NCBI RefSeq assembly: GCF_014648815.1
Contig: NZ_BMRV01000004.1
Coordinates: 310,001 to 374,000, forward strand
DNA length: 64,000 nucleotides
Direction: 5' to 3'
Source of the DNA: Streptomyces flaveolus
Lineage (GTDB): Bacteria > Actinomycetota > Actinomycetes > Streptomycetales > Streptomycetaceae
Positions 1-8,587 of this stretch are shown here, one piece after another. How positions within the stretch are numbered: position 1 is the first letter of the stretch; each line of letters begins with the position of its first letter. Under the pieces are notes generated by a model that saw only the letters and a list, made by a program, of their open reading frames with translations, was not told the DNA's origin and ran no database searches. Both the position numbers and the translations under genes were made by a program.

Positions 1-141
1 GGCACGCACCGCGTCCGCGAGCGAGGGCGGCGACGGCTCGGGGTACAGCGGCGGCTGCTGCCCGTACCCGCCGGACATCGGCTGCTGCGGCGGCGCGTAC
101 TGCTGCTGCTGAGGACCCGCGGTCTGGTCGTAGCCGTACAT
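1..141 (-). CDS. 5' end of a Gln/Pro-rich protein (possible SseB-family), truncated by window edge
   Basis: Only the first 47 codons lie in the window, starting at an ATG on the minus strand and still open at position 1. The visible N-terminus (MYGYDQ...) is Gln-, Pro- and Gly-rich and ends in a segment (LYPEPSPPSLADAVRA) that I associate with Streptomyces SseB-domain proteins; the domain itself would be off-window, so the family call is weak. No Shine-Dalgarno is visible, so the message may be leaderless. A 7-bp direct repeat (TAACGAG twice, 153-166) sits just upstream. The gene diverges from the acyl-CoA dehydrogenase. Confidence 0.55.
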   Translation of the reverse strand, partial: MYGYDQTAGPQQQQYAPPQQPMSGGYGQQPPLYPEPSPPSLADAVRA

Positions 142-197
142 GGCGCACAGCGTAACGAGTAACGAGTCACAGATGGGCGGTGCGGGGTTGCTTCTTA

Positions 198-237
198 TTA
201 CCGACGGGTAGCATCATCGGAGCTACTAGTTGGTACG
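198..237. promoter_or_regulatory. Two tandem operator-like repeats upstream of acyl-CoA dehydrogenase
   Basis: TTACCGACGGGTAGC (198-212) and CTACTAGTTGGTACG (223-237) share the dyad plan TAC-N6-GTA and are offset by 25 bp, which puts them roughly on the same face of the helix. Such short dyads are typical of TetR-family regulators of acyl-CoA metabolism. The cognate regulator is not identified here. Confidence 0.45.
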
Positions 238-292
238 TGTTTGAGTGTGCGAGGAGCCAGTGCCTCGCCGATCTATCGACGGAGCCGTCGCC

Positions 293-2119
293 ATGGGGCA
301 CTACAAGCCGAATCTCCGGGACATCGAGTTCAACCTCTTCGAGGTGCTCGGCCGTGACAAGGTTTACGGCACGGGTCCGTTCGCGGAGATGGACACGGAC
401 ACCGCCAAGAGCGTCCTCGAGGAGCTGACCCGCCTCTCGGAGAACGAGCTGGCGGAGTCGTTCGCGGACGCCGACCGCAACCCGCCGGTCTTCGACCCCG
501 AGACCAACACCGCGCCGGTCCCCGCGTCCTTCAAGAAGAGCTACCAGGCCTTCATGGACTCCGAGTACTGGCGCCTCGGCCTGCCCGAGGAGATCGGCGG
601 CACCACCTCGCCGCGCTCGCTCATCTGGGCCTACGCGGAGCTGATCCTCGGCGCCAACCCGGCCGTGTGGATGTACTCCTCCGGCCCGGCCTTCGCCGGC
701 ATCCTCTTCGAGGAGGGCAACGAGGTCCAGAAGCACATCGCCAAGATCGCCGTCGAGAAGCAGTGGGGCTCCACCATGGTGCTCACCGAGCCGGACGCCG
801 GCTCGGACGTCGGCGCCGGCCGCACCAAGGCCGTGCAGCAGGAGGACGGCTCCTGGCACATCGAGGGCGTGAAGCGCTTCATCACGTCCGGCGAGCACGA
901 CATGTCGGAGAACATCCTCCACTACGTCCTCGCCCGCCCCGAGGGCGCCGGCCCCGGCACCAAGGGCCTGTCCCTCTTCCTCGTGCCGAAGTACGAGTTC
1001 GACTTCGAGACCGGCGAGCTGGGCGAGCGCAACGGCGTCTACGCCACCAACGTCGAGCACAAGATGGGCCTGAAGGCCTCCAACACCTGCGAGATGACCT
1101 TCGGCGACCGCCACCCCGCCAAGGGCTGGCTGATCGGCGACAAGCACGACGGCATCCGCCAGATGTTCCGCATCATCGAGTTCGCCCGCATGATGGTCGG
1201 CACGAAGGCGATCTCCACCCTCTCCACGGGCTACCTCAACGCCCTGGAGTACGCCAAGGAGCGCGTCCAGGGTCCCGACCTGGCGAACTTCATGGACAAG
1301 ACGGCCCCCAAGGTCACCATCACGCACCACCCGGACGTCCGCCGCTCCCTGATGACGCAGAAGGCGTACGCCGAGGGCATGCGCGCGCTGGTGATGTACA
1401 CCGCCTCCGTCCAGGACGAGATCCAGGTCAAGGAGGCGAACGGCGAGGACGCCTCGACCGAGCACGCCCTCAACGACCTGCTCCTGCCGATCGTCAAGGG
1501 CTACGGCTCGGAGAAGGCCTACGAGCAGCTCGCCCAGTCGCTCCAGACCTTCGGCGGCTCCGGGTTCCTCCAGGAGTACCCGATCGAGCAGTACATCCGC
1601 GACGCCAAGATCGACACCCTGTACGAGGGCACCACGGCGATCCAGGGCCAGGACTACTTCTTCCGGAAGATCGTCCGCAACCAGGGCGCCGCGCTGAACT
1701 CGGTCGCCGAGGACATCAAGAAGTTCCTGGCGCTCGCCACCGGTGGCGAGGAGCTGTCCGGCGCCCGCGAGCACCTGGCCAAGGCCGCCGTCGAGCTGGA
1801 GGCCATCGTCGGGCTGATGCTCACCGACCTCGCGGCCACCGAGCAGGACGTCAAGAACATCTACAAGGTGGGCCTCAACACCACCCGCCTGCTGCTCGCC
1901 TCCGGCGACGTGATCGTCGGCTACCTGCTTCTCAAGGGCGCCGCGATCGCCGCCGAGAAGCTGCCGACCGCGTCCGCCAAGGACAAGGCCTTCTACACCG
2001 GCAAGATCGCCGCGGCGAAGTTCTTCGCCGCCAACGTCCTGCCCGGCGTCACCCTGGCCCGCAAGGTCGCCCAGGGCGTCGAGCTGGACCTGATGGAGCT
2101 GGACGAGGCCGCCTTCTAA
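293..2119 (+). CDS. Acyl-CoA dehydrogenase (long, FadE-type, 608 aa)
   Basis: FAD-dependent acyl-CoA dehydrogenase that should introduce the alpha,beta double bond in beta-oxidation. At 608 aa it belongs to the long class with an extra C-terminal domain. The substrate/FAD segment [13 protein letters not shown] lies near residue 162, and the catalytic-loop segment [11 protein letters not shown], whose Glu is the likely base, near residue 445. The start is the ATG after GGAG (281-284); an in-frame GTG at 245 lacks a ribosome site and would add residues unlike the family. It is a single gene with two operator-like repeats upstream. The acyl chain length used cannot be read from sequence. Confidence 0.9.
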   Translation: MGHYKPNLRDIEFNLFEVLGRDKVYGTGPFAEMDTDTAKSVLEELTRLSENELAESFADADRNPPVFDPETNTAPVPASFKKSYQAFMDSEYWRLGLPEEIGGTTSPRSLIWAYAELILGANPAVWMYSSGPAFAGILFEEGNEVQKHIAKIAVEKQWGSTMVLTEPDAGSDVGAGRTKAVQQEDGSWHIEGVKRFITSGEHDMSENILHYVLARPEGAGPGTKGLSLFLVPKYEFDFETGELGERNGVYATNVEHKMGLKASNTCEMTFGDRHPAKGWLIGDKHDGIRQMFRIIEFARMMVGTKAISTLSTGYLNALEYAKERVQGPDLANFMDKTAPKVTITHHPDVRRSLMTQKAYAEGMRALVMYTASVQDEIQVKEANGEDASTEHALNDLLLPIVKGYGSEKAYEQLAQSLQTFGGSGFLQEYPIEQYIRDAKIDTLYEGTTAIQGQDYFFRKIVRNQGAALNSVAEDIKKFLALATGGEELSGAREHLAKAAVELEAIVGLMLTDLAATEQDVKNIYKVGLNTTRLLLASGDVIVGYLLLKGAAIAAEKLPTASAKDKAFYTGKIAAAKFFAANVLPGVTLARKVAQGVELDLMELDEAAF

Positions 2120-2192
2120 GGCCGTTCCGGACGCCCGCAAGGTTCCTTCCGGAGCCTTTCGGGCACTCTCCACAGTCCCCACACACCCTCAC

Positions 2193-2228
2193 GAGGGCCC
2201 GCTCCCGGCAGACGGGGAGCGGGCCCTC
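2193..2228 (+). terminator. Strong hairpin terminator after acyl-CoA dehydrogenase
   Basis: Perfect 14-bp stem (GAGGGCCCGCTCCC with its complement) and 8-nt loop, between the dehydrogenase stop and the aminopeptidase ribosome site. There is no T tract, as is common in Streptomyces. Confidence 0.7.
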
Positions 2229-2250
2229 GCACGTCGTTAAGGTGAACCCC

Positions 2251-3549
2251 ATGAGCGCACCCTCCCGCTTCGACCGCGGCCACACCGACGACCTGATGTC
2301 CTTCCTGGCGGCCGGCCCGACGCCGTACCACGCCGTGGCGAACGCCGCCGAACGGCTGGAGAAGGCCGGTTTCCGGCAGGTCTCGGAGACGGACGCCTGG
2401 GAGGGGACGGCCGGCGGCAAGTACGTGCTGCGCGGCGGCGCGATCGTGGCCTGGTACGTCCCCGAGGGCGCCGAGCCGCACACGCCCTTCCGCATCATCG
2501 GCGCGCACACCGACTCCCCCAACCTGCGCGTGAAGCCGCGGCCCGACAGCGGTGCGCACGGCTGGCGCCAGATCGCCGTGGAGATCTACGGCGGGCCGCT
2601 GATGAACTCCTGGCTCGACCGCGACCTGGGGCTGGCCGGCCGCCTCTCCCTGCGGGACGGCTCGACCCGGCTGGTCAACGTCGACCGCCCGCTGCTGCGC
2701 GTCCCGCAGCTCGCCATCCACATGGACCGCAACGTGTCCACGGAGGGACTCAAGCTCGACAAGCAGCGCCACCTCCAGCCCGTCTGGGGCCTCGGCGACA
2801 CCGTGCGCGACGGCGACCTCATCTCCTTCCTGGAGGAGGAGGCCGGTCTGGAGCCCGGCACGGTCACCGGCTGGGACCTGATGACCCACTCCGTGGAGCC
2901 CCCCGCGTACCTGGGGCGCGACCGGGAGCTGGTGGCCGGCCCCCGCATGGACAACCTGCTGTCCGTGCACGCCGGGACCGCCGCCCTGGCCGCCGTCGCC
3001 GCCTCGGGCACCGGCCTCTCCCACATCCCCGTGTTCGCCGCCTTCGACCACGAGGAGAACGGCTCCCAGTCGGACACCGGCGCGGACGGCCCGCTGCTCG
3101 GCGGCGTGCTGGAGCGCTCGGTGTTCGCGCGCGGCGGCTCGTACGAGGACCGGGCGCGGGCCTTCGCGGGCACCGTCTGTCTGTCCTCCGACACCGGCCA
3201 CGCCGTCCACCCCAACTACGCGGAACGGCACGACCCGACGCACCACCCGCGCGTCAACGGCGGCCCCATCCTGAAGGTCAACGTCAACAACCGTTACGCC
3301 ACGGACGGTTCGGGCCGCGCGGTCTTCGCCGCCGCCTGCGAGAAGGCGGACGTCCCCTTCCAGACCTTCGTCTCCAACAACTCCATGCCCTGCGGCACGA
3401 CGATCGGCCCGATCACCGCGGCCCGGCACGGCATCCGCACGGTCGACATCGGCGTGGCCATCCTGTCGATGCACAGCGCCCGGGAGTTGTGCGGCGCCGA
3501 CGACCCGCATCTGCTGGCGAACGCGCTGGTGGCGTTCCTGGAGGGCTGA
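2251..3549 (+). CDS. M18-family metalloaminopeptidase (432 aa)
   Basis: Cytosolic di-zinc aminopeptidase of the aspartyl-aminopeptidase family. The metal-ligand and catalytic segments occur in the expected order: GAHTDSPNLRVKP (about residue 84), AAFDHEENGS (about 264), SSDTGHAVHPNY (about 312), NNSMPCGTTIGP (about 378) and a C-terminal SMHSARE. Length is normal for the family. The ATG follows AAGGTGA (2239-2245). It stands alone after a terminator, so it has its own promoter or depends on read-through. Substrate preference (acidic N-termini) is inferred from the family only. Confidence 0.9.
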   Translation: MSAPSRFDRGHTDDLMSFLAAGPTPYHAVANAAERLEKAGFRQVSETDAWEGTAGGKYVLRGGAIVAWYVPEGAEPHTPFRIIGAHTDSPNLRVKPRPDSGAHGWRQIAVEIYGGPLMNSWLDRDLGLAGRLSLRDGSTRLVNVDRPLLRVPQLAIHMDRNVSTEGLKLDKQRHLQPVWGLGDTVRDGDLISFLEEEAGLEPGTVTGWDLMTHSVEPPAYLGRDRELVAGPRMDNLLSVHAGTAALAAVAASGTGLSHIPVFAAFDHEENGSQSDTGADGPLLGGVLERSVFARGGSYEDRARAFAGTVCLSSDTGHAVHPNYAERHDPTHHPRVNGGPILKVNVNNRYATDGSGRAVFAAACEKADVPFQTFVSNNSMPCGTTIGPITAARHGIRTVDIGVAILSMHSARELCGADDPHLLANALVAFLEG

Positions 3550-3673
3550 GCCCGCCGTCGCGCCCCCGGCCGGAACACCCTTGTGCCGCATGGCTGTTCC
3601 AGCCGGGGGTACCCGAACGGAACCGGGTCGACCGGAAAGCCGGACCGACCGGATCTACAGGGAGGCGACACTC

Positions 3674-3925
3674 ATGGGCCTCGGCGGGTGCATCATCCTC
3701 ATCGCCGTGGGAGCCATCCTCACGTTCGCGACCGACTGGGACATGCAGGGGGTCAACCTCGACCTGGTCGGTGTCATCTTCATGATCGTCGGCCTGATCG
3801 GTGTCGCGACGTTCAGCAGCATCGCCCGGCGCCGCCGCGTCGTGATGCCGCCGACGACCCCGGTCGTCGAGGACCGGCCCCACCACCACACACGTGACGG
3901 CTACAGCGACGGCTACGGCGCCTGA
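3674..3925 (+). CDS. Small two-helix membrane protein (DUF6458-like, 83 aa)
   Basis: 83-aa protein with two hydrophobic segments (about residues 2-20 and 31-50), then a basic stretch (ARRRR) and a His/Tyr-rich cytoplasmic tail. GGAGG at 3661-3665 fixes the ATG. It resembles small actinobacterial DUF6458 membrane proteins of unknown role. A weak 120-bp intergenic region separates it from the aminopeptidase, and no operon partner is clear. Confidence 0.75.
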   Translation: MGLGGCIILIAVGAILTFATDWDMQGVNLDLVGVIFMIVGLIGVATFSSIARRRRVVMPPTTPVVEDRPHHHTRDGYSDGYGA

Positions 3926-4005
3926 GCGCGCCGGCGGCGGGCCGCGCTCAGCCTGTCGGCCTACCGTCCGCGTCCCGGAGCGTCCGGCGGGGAAGCGGTC
4001 AGTGC

Positions 4006-4512
4006 ATGAGATTCCTCGTGTACGACCGGCTCCTCGGCTTCGGTGACGACTACTGGATCGAGGACGACAGCGGCAACAAGGTGTACCTCGTCGACGGCAA
4101 GGCCATGCGGTTGCGGGACACCTGGGAGCTGAAGGACGCCCAGGGGCGGGTGCTCATCGACATCCACCAGAAGATGTTCGCCCTGCGCGACACCATGGTG
4201 ATCGAGCGGGCCGGCGAGCCGCTGGCGACCCTGAGGCGCAAACGGCTGTCGCTGCTGCGCAACCACTACCGGGTCTCCCTGGCCGACGGCACCGAACTGG
4301 ATGTCAGCGGCAAGATCCTCGACCGCGAGTTCGCCATCGAGTACGACGGTGAGCTGCTGGCCGTCGTCTCCCGACGGTGGCTGACGCTCCGGGACACCTA
4401 CGGCGTGGACGTGGTCCGCGACGACGCGGACCCCGCGCTGCTGATCGCGCTGACCGTGTGCGTGATCCACCTGGCGGAGAAGGAGAGGGAGAAGGGCGAC
4501 GAGGGCGAGTGA
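4006..4512 (+). CDS. LURP-one-related (LOR) family protein (168 aa)
   Basis: Soluble all-beta protein made of repeated short strands (FLVYDRLLGFGDDYWIED, KVYLVDGKAMRLRDTWEL and similar), the pattern of the LURP-one-related / DUF567 fold, a tubby-like barrel. Its bacterial function is unknown; membrane phospholipid association is only suggested by the fold. No signal peptide. The ribosome site is weak (GGGGAAG, 3989-3995). It converges on the hydrolase gene with 15 bp between stops. Confidence 0.75.
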   Translation: MRFLVYDRLLGFGDDYWIEDDSGNKVYLVDGKAMRLRDTWELKDAQGRVLIDIHQKMFALRDTMVIERAGEPLATLRRKRLSLLRNHYRVSLADGTELDVSGKILDREFAIEYDGELLAVVSRRWLTLRDTYGVDVVRDDADPALLIALTVCVIHLAEKEREKGDEGE

Positions 4513-4527
4513 TCCCCCGTCCTCCCG

Positions 4528-5322
4528 TCACCGGCGCGGAGTCCGCAGGCCCAGCACCCGGTCCTTGAGGGCCGGGAACTGCTCCCGGGTCCGCGCCACC
4601 TTCGCCGGGTCGAACTCCACGGTGAGGACCTCCTCGTCCGCGCCGGCCTCCGCCAGCACCTCGCCCCAGGGGTCGACCACGATCGAGTGACCGGCCTGCG
4701 GCACCCCGGCGTGCGTCCCGGCCGTTCCGCAGGCGAGGACGAACGCCTGGTTCTCCACCGCCCGCGCCCGGGCCAGCAGCGTCCAGTGGGACCGCCGGCG
4801 CTCCGGCCAGCCCGCCGGAACGACGAGGGTCTCGGCACCGGCGTCGACGAGGCCGCGGAAGAGCTCGGGGAAGCGGAGGTCGTAGCAGGTCGCGACGCCC
4901 AGGGTCGTCTCCGGCAGACGGACCGTCACCAGCTCGCTCCCCGCACCCATCAGCACGGCCTCGCCCTTGTCGAAGCCGAAGCGGTGGATCTTGCGGTAGG
5001 CGGCGGCCAGGTCGCCGGCGGGGGAGAGGACGAGGGAGGTGTTGTAGAGCTCTCCGTCGGGGCCGCGCTCGGGGACGGACCCCGCGTGCAGCCACACCCC
5101 CGCGTCGCTCGCCGCCTTGGCCATCGCCTCGTACGTCGGCCCCTGGAGCGGCTCGGCCCGCGCGCCGAACTCCTCGAAGGCGAACGCACCCGTGGTCCAC
5201 AGTTCCGGCAGCACGACGAGGTCGGCGCCCGCCTGGTCCCGGACCAGCGACGCCGCGCGCAGGCGGCGCGCTTCGACGGATTCGTCCTCGTTCACGGCGA
5301 TTTGGATCAAAGAGGCGCGCAC
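4528..5322 (-). CDS. Carbon-nitrogen hydrolase (nitrilase superfamily, 264 aa)
   Basis: The nitrilase Glu-Lys-Cys triad is visible: E40 in VVLPELW, K111 in YRKIH and C146 in ATCYDLRFPE, so a cytosolic amidase acting on a C-N bond is likely. Omega-amidase or deaminated-glutathione amidase is the closest type by motif, but the substrate is uncertain. The GTG start (MRASLIQIAV) opens the first beta strand typical of the family; longer in-frame extensions would run through intergenic DNA. It is convergent with the LOR gene. Confidence 0.88.
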   Translation of the reverse strand: MRASLIQIAVNEDESVEARRLRAASLVRDQAGADLVVLPELWTTGAFAFEEFGARAEPLQGPTYEAMAKAASDAGVWLHAGSVPERGPDGELYNTSLVLSPAGDLAAAYRKIHRFGFDKGEAVLMGAGSELVTVRLPETTLGVATCYDLRFPELFRGLVDAGAETLVVPAGWPERRRSHWTLLARARAVENQAFVLACGTAGTHAGVPQAGHSIVVDPWGEVLAEAGADEEVLTVEFDPAKVARTREQFPALKDRVLGLRTPRR

Positions 5323-5410
5323 ACTACCACCGTCCTGGCATTCGAGCCGTCCACTCGGGCCTACGATCGTCACACGAAAGCACTGCCGGGGTGCCGCACA
5401 GCAGCGTAAC

Positions 5411-5460
5411 TTGGGGGTCCCCCTGGTTCGAGCGCAGCCGAGAACCGGGGGAGTTCCAAG
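5411..5460. repeat. Streptomyces-type intergenic inverted repeat
   Basis: Interleaved inverted repeat with arms around CCCCCTGGTTC and GAACCGGGGG, flanked by CTTGGGGGT and AGTTCCAAG, in the leader of the following gene. From memory, this mosaic GGGGGTCCCC...GGGGGAG element recurs between genes in many Streptomyces genomes. Its function is unknown; it may act as an RNA hairpin. Confidence 0.55.
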
Positions 5461-5538
5461 ACCGCCGACCGCAGCCACCTCCCACTGGCACCGCCGCCAC
5501 AACCTGCCCGTGTACCGACCGCCGAGGGGTCCCGTTCC

Positions 5539-6363
5539 GTGAGTCTGCATCCCACCCTCCAGCCCTACGCCGACGCCTGGACTCACTCCATCGAGGCGAT
5601 ATCCGAGCTGGTCCAGCCGCTTGTGGAAGCAGAGTGGAACCGTCGCACCCCCTGCCCGGGCTGGTCGGTGCGGGACATCGTCTCGCACGTCATGGGCCTG
5701 GACTCCGAGATGCTGGGCGACCCGCGCCCCATTCACACGCTCCCGCGCGACCTGTTCCACGTCACCAACGACCAGCAGCGCTACATGGAGATGCAGGTCG
5801 ACGTCCGCCGTCACCACACGGCGCCCGAGATCACCTCCGAGCTCGAGTACATGATCATCCGGCGCAACCGGCAGCTGCGGAACGAGTCGCGGGACCCGGG
5901 CACGAAGGTGCGCGGTCCGATGGGTTCCGAGCTGACGCTGGAGGAGTCCATGCGCCGGCACGCGTTCGCCGTGTGGGCGCACGAGCAGGACCTGCGCACG
6001 GCCCTCGGCCGTCCCGGCAACCTCGACTCCCCCGGCGCGCTCGTCGCCCGTGACGTGCTGCTCGCGGAGCTGCCGGGCGTCGTCGCCGAGCGCGCGGACG
6101 CGCCGCGCAGCTCGGCGGTCGTCTTCGACGTCCACGGCCCCGTCGAGTTCCTGCGCACGATCCGCGTCGACATCCAGGGCCGCGGCACCCTGGAGACGGC
6201 CCCCGCCCTCGGCCCGGCCGCCGCCCTCACCCTCGACTGGGAGACGTACGTCCGCCTGGCCTGCGGCCGGGTGACACCGGAGGCGGTCGCGGACCGCATC
6301 AAGACGGAGGGCGACCCGGACCTGACGACGGCGATCCTCAGGAACTTCACGGTGACGCAGTAA
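5539..6363 (+). CDS. Maleylpyruvate isomerase-type (DinB fold, mycothiol-dependent) protein (274 aa)
   Basis: The N-terminal ~150 residues form the four-helix metal-binding domain of the TIGR03083 / maleylpyruvate isomerase N family: WNRRTPCPGWSVRDIVSHVMGLD near residue 33, then later His residues in a helix (RRHAFAVWAHEQDLR). The C-terminal ~100 residues fit the usual sterol-carrier-like partner domain. Members are often mycothiol S-transferases; the substrate is unknown. The GTG start has a poor purine-rich ribosome site (GAGGGG at 5523-5528). It stands alone, divergent from the hydrolase. Confidence 0.8.
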   Translation: MSLHPTLQPYADAWTHSIEAISELVQPLVEAEWNRRTPCPGWSVRDIVSHVMGLDSEMLGDPRPIHTLPRDLFHVTNDQQRYMEMQVDVRRHHTAPEITSELEYMIIRRNRQLRNESRDPGTKVRGPMGSELTLEESMRRHAFAVWAHEQDLRTALGRPGNLDSPGALVARDVLLAELPGVVAERADAPRSSAVVFDVHGPVEFLRTIRVDIQGRGTLETAPALGPAAALTLDWETYVRLACGRVTPEAVADRIKTEGDPDLTTAILRNFTVTQ

Positions 6364-6432
6364 CGCCGGTGCTGAGGCAGCGGGGGCCTGGGGGCGGCAG
6401 CCCCCAGCACGGCCCGCACCCACGCCGGGTGC

Positions 6433-7743
6433 CTACACCGGCACGTGCACCGTCTCCACCCGGCTGGCCACCAACCGCTCCCGCTCCCTGCGCGCCGCCC
6501 GCTTCCGCAACCGGAGGATCTGCGTGACACCCAGCGCCTGCAGCACGAAGACCGACGAGAACGCCACGGCGTAGTCGTCCCCGGTCGCGTCCAGCAGCAC
6601 CCCGATCGCGAACAGCGTGGTCATCGACGCCACGAAGCCCCCCATGTTCGTGATCCCGGACGCCGTCCCCTGCCGCTCCGGCGGATTCGCCGGCCGCGCG
6701 AAGTCGAAGCCGATCATCGACGCCGGCCCGCACGCGCCGAGCACCGTGCACAGCACGACCAGCAGCCACATCGGCGCGTGCTCGGCCGGGTAGGCCAGCG
6801 TGGTCGCCCACAGGGCCGCCGTCGCGCCCACGGTGCCGAGCGCCAGCGGCAGCCGTGCCGCGTGGTGCCGGGCGATGATCTGGCCGTAGACCAGGCCGAC
6901 CGTCATGTTGGACAGCACCACGAGGGTGAGCAGCCCGCCGGCCGTGCCCCGGGACAGCCCCTGGGCCTCCACGAGGAACGGCATGCCCCACAGCAGCAGG
7001 AACACCATCGCCGGGAACTGGGTGGTGAAGTGCACCCACAGCCCCAGCCGGGTGCCCGGCTCCCGCCAGGAGGCGGCGATCTGCCGTCGTACGTACGCGG
7101 CCCCCTGGTGCGGCACCGGAGCCGGCTCGTGACCCTCGGGGTGGTCCTTCAGGAAGAGCACCAGCAGGACGAGGACGACCACGCCGGCGAGCGCGCTGCC
7201 CGCGAAGGCCGCCGTCCAGCCGATGCCGTGCAGCAGGCGGGCCAGGACCAGCGTGGAGACCAGGTTGCCCGCCATGCCGACCAGTCCGGCGAGCTGGGCG
7301 ACCATCGGCCCGCGCCGGGCCGGGAACCAGCGGGTGCCGAGCCGCAGCACGCTGATGAACGTCATCGCGTCGCCGCAGCCGAGCAGCGCCCGCGACGCCA
7401 GCGCGGTGCCGTACGTCGGTGAGAAGGCGAAGCCCAGCTGCCCCACCGTGAACAGGACGACGCCGATCCCGAGCACCCGCTTCGTGCCCAGCCGGTCGAC
7501 CAGCAGGCCCACGGGTATCTGCATGCCGGCGTAGACCAGCAGCTGGAGGATGGAGAAGGTGGACAGGGCGGAGGCGTTGACGTGGAAGCGGTCGGCCGCG
7601 TCGAGGCCGGCCACGCCCAGGGACGTGCGGAAGATGACGGCGACGAAGTAGACGGCGACGCCGATGCTCCAGACGGCGATCGCGCGCCGCCCTCCGGGCG
7701 GGTCACCCGGCAGGGTGTTCTTGCCCAGTGCGGCGGAACTCAT
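6433..7743 (-). CDS. Major facilitator superfamily transporter (436 aa)
   Basis: About twelve hydrophobic helices, with the MFS loop motif VDRLGTKRVLGIG after helix 2 and the duplicated loop in the second half. This size fits a proton-driven sugar-acid/organic-anion or drug transporter; the substrate is not readable. Its ATG overlaps the stop of the upstream GntR regulator (ATGA), so the two are co-translated and the transporter is probably controlled by that regulator and its small-molecule ligand. Confidence 0.88.
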   Translation of the reverse strand: MSSAALGKNTLPGDPPGGRRAIAVWSIGVAVYFVAVIFRTSLGVAGLDAADRFHVNASALSTFSILQLLVYAGMQIPVGLLVDRLGTKRVLGIGVVLFTVGQLGFAFSPTYGTALASRALLGCGDAMTFISVLRLGTRWFPARRGPMVAQLAGLVGMAGNLVSTLVLARLLHGIGWTAAFAGSALAGVVVLVLLVLFLKDHPEGHEPAPVPHQGAAYVRRQIAASWREPGTRLGLWVHFTTQFPAMVFLLLWGMPFLVEAQGLSRGTAGGLLTLVVLSNMTVGLVYGQIIARHHAARLPLALGTVGATAALWATTLAYPAEHAPMWLLVVLCTVLGACGPASMIGFDFARPANPPERQGTASGITNMGGFVASMTTLFAIGVLLDATGDDYAVAFSSVFVLQALGVTQILRLRKRAARRERERLVASRVETVHVPV

Positions 7744-8390
7744 CGGACATCACCCCGCGCCAGGTGCGAGAACCAGCCCACGTGCCGGTGGACCACGCCG
7801 ACGGCCGCCTCCGCGTCCCCGGCACGCAGCGCGTCGAGGATCTCCTCGTGCTCGGCGAGCGTCTTGGCGATCCGGTCGGGGTGGGAGTGCATGACGGCGA
7901 CGCCCATGCGCAACTGGCGGTCACGGAGCTGGTCGTAGAGACGGGAGAGGATCTCGTTGCCGCCGCTGCGGACGATCTCGGCGTGGAAGCAGCGGTCGGT
8001 GACGGAGGCGGCGGCGAGATCGCCGGCGGCGGCCTGCTCGTGCTGGCGGGCGAGCAGTTCCTCCAGTCGCTCGATGAGTCCGGGCGGGGCGGGTACGGCC
8101 TTGCGCGCCGCGTGCTCCTCGACCAGCAGCCGGGTCTCCACCACGTCCGCGATCTCCTGGGCGGAGACCGGCAGGACCAGTGCGCCCTTCTTCGGGTAGA
8201 GCCGGATGAGCCCCTCGACCTCGAGCCGGAGCAGCGCCTCCCGCACCGGGGTGCGCGAGACGCCCACGGCCTCGGCGAGTTCGCCCTCGGTGAGCAGGGT
8301 CCCGCCCTCGTAGCGGCGCTCGAGGACGGCCTGCTTGACGTGGGCGTACACGCGGTCGGCGGCGGGGGGTTGCTTCACGGCCATGGTCAT
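7740..8390 (-). CDS. GntR-family regulator, FadR/VanR subfamily (216 aa)
   Basis: Winged helix at residues ~10-75 (VYAHVKQAVLERRY... TEGELAEAVGVSRTPVREALLRLE) followed by an all-helical FCD ligand-binding domain with the expected His residues (CFHAEIV, HEEILDAL, HRHVGW). I chose the ATG at 8390; a second in-frame ATG two codons later is equally possible. It is first in a two-gene operon with the MFS transporter and is likely its ligand-responsive repressor and autoregulator. The carboxylate-type ligand is a family-level inference. Confidence 0.88.
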   Translation of the reverse strand: MTMAVKQPPAADRVYAHVKQAVLERRYEGGTLLTEGELAEAVGVSRTPVREALLRLEVEGLIRLYPKKGALVLPVSAQEIADVVETRLLVEEHAARKAVPAPPGLIERLEELLARQHEQAAAGDLAAASVTDRCFHAEIVRSGGNEILSRLYDQLRDRQLRMGVAVMHSHPDRIAKTLAEHEEILDALRAGDAEAAVGVVHRHVGWFSHLARGDVR

Positions 8391-8587
8391 GCCCACAGGA
8401 TAGATACAACAGGGACGCAAGAGGGGCCCCGTCCAGCATCCGGACGCGCATCCACCCATCAGGGGGAAGCTCCCGCATCCAGCACAACCGTCCGTGCTAT
8501 TCACGTGTCCCACAGGCGCGGCCCATGCTGGACCGACCACAACTGGGCCACACCACTGGGGATTTCACAACAATCGGGGTATCTCAC

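Noticed and set aside
167..2182. 671-codon open frame antisense to the acyl-CoA dehydrogenase
   Set aside because: Shadow frame of a GC-rich gene: Leu/Gly/Val/Asp/Arg-rich with no domain, no ribosome site, while the sense frame is a complete enzyme. The same reasoning removes the other long antisense frames, for example those at 2116-3591, 34770-36455 and 45909-47072.
8484..8503. parS-like TATTCACGTGTCCC before the carboxypeptidase
   Set aside because: Only the central CACGTG and few flanking bases match; symmetry is lost on the right arm.
8525..8587. Longer ATG start for the D,D-carboxypeptidase
   Set aside because: No ribosome site, and it would place 21 residues before a standard signal peptide; TTG 8588 with GGGG at proper spacing is preferred.
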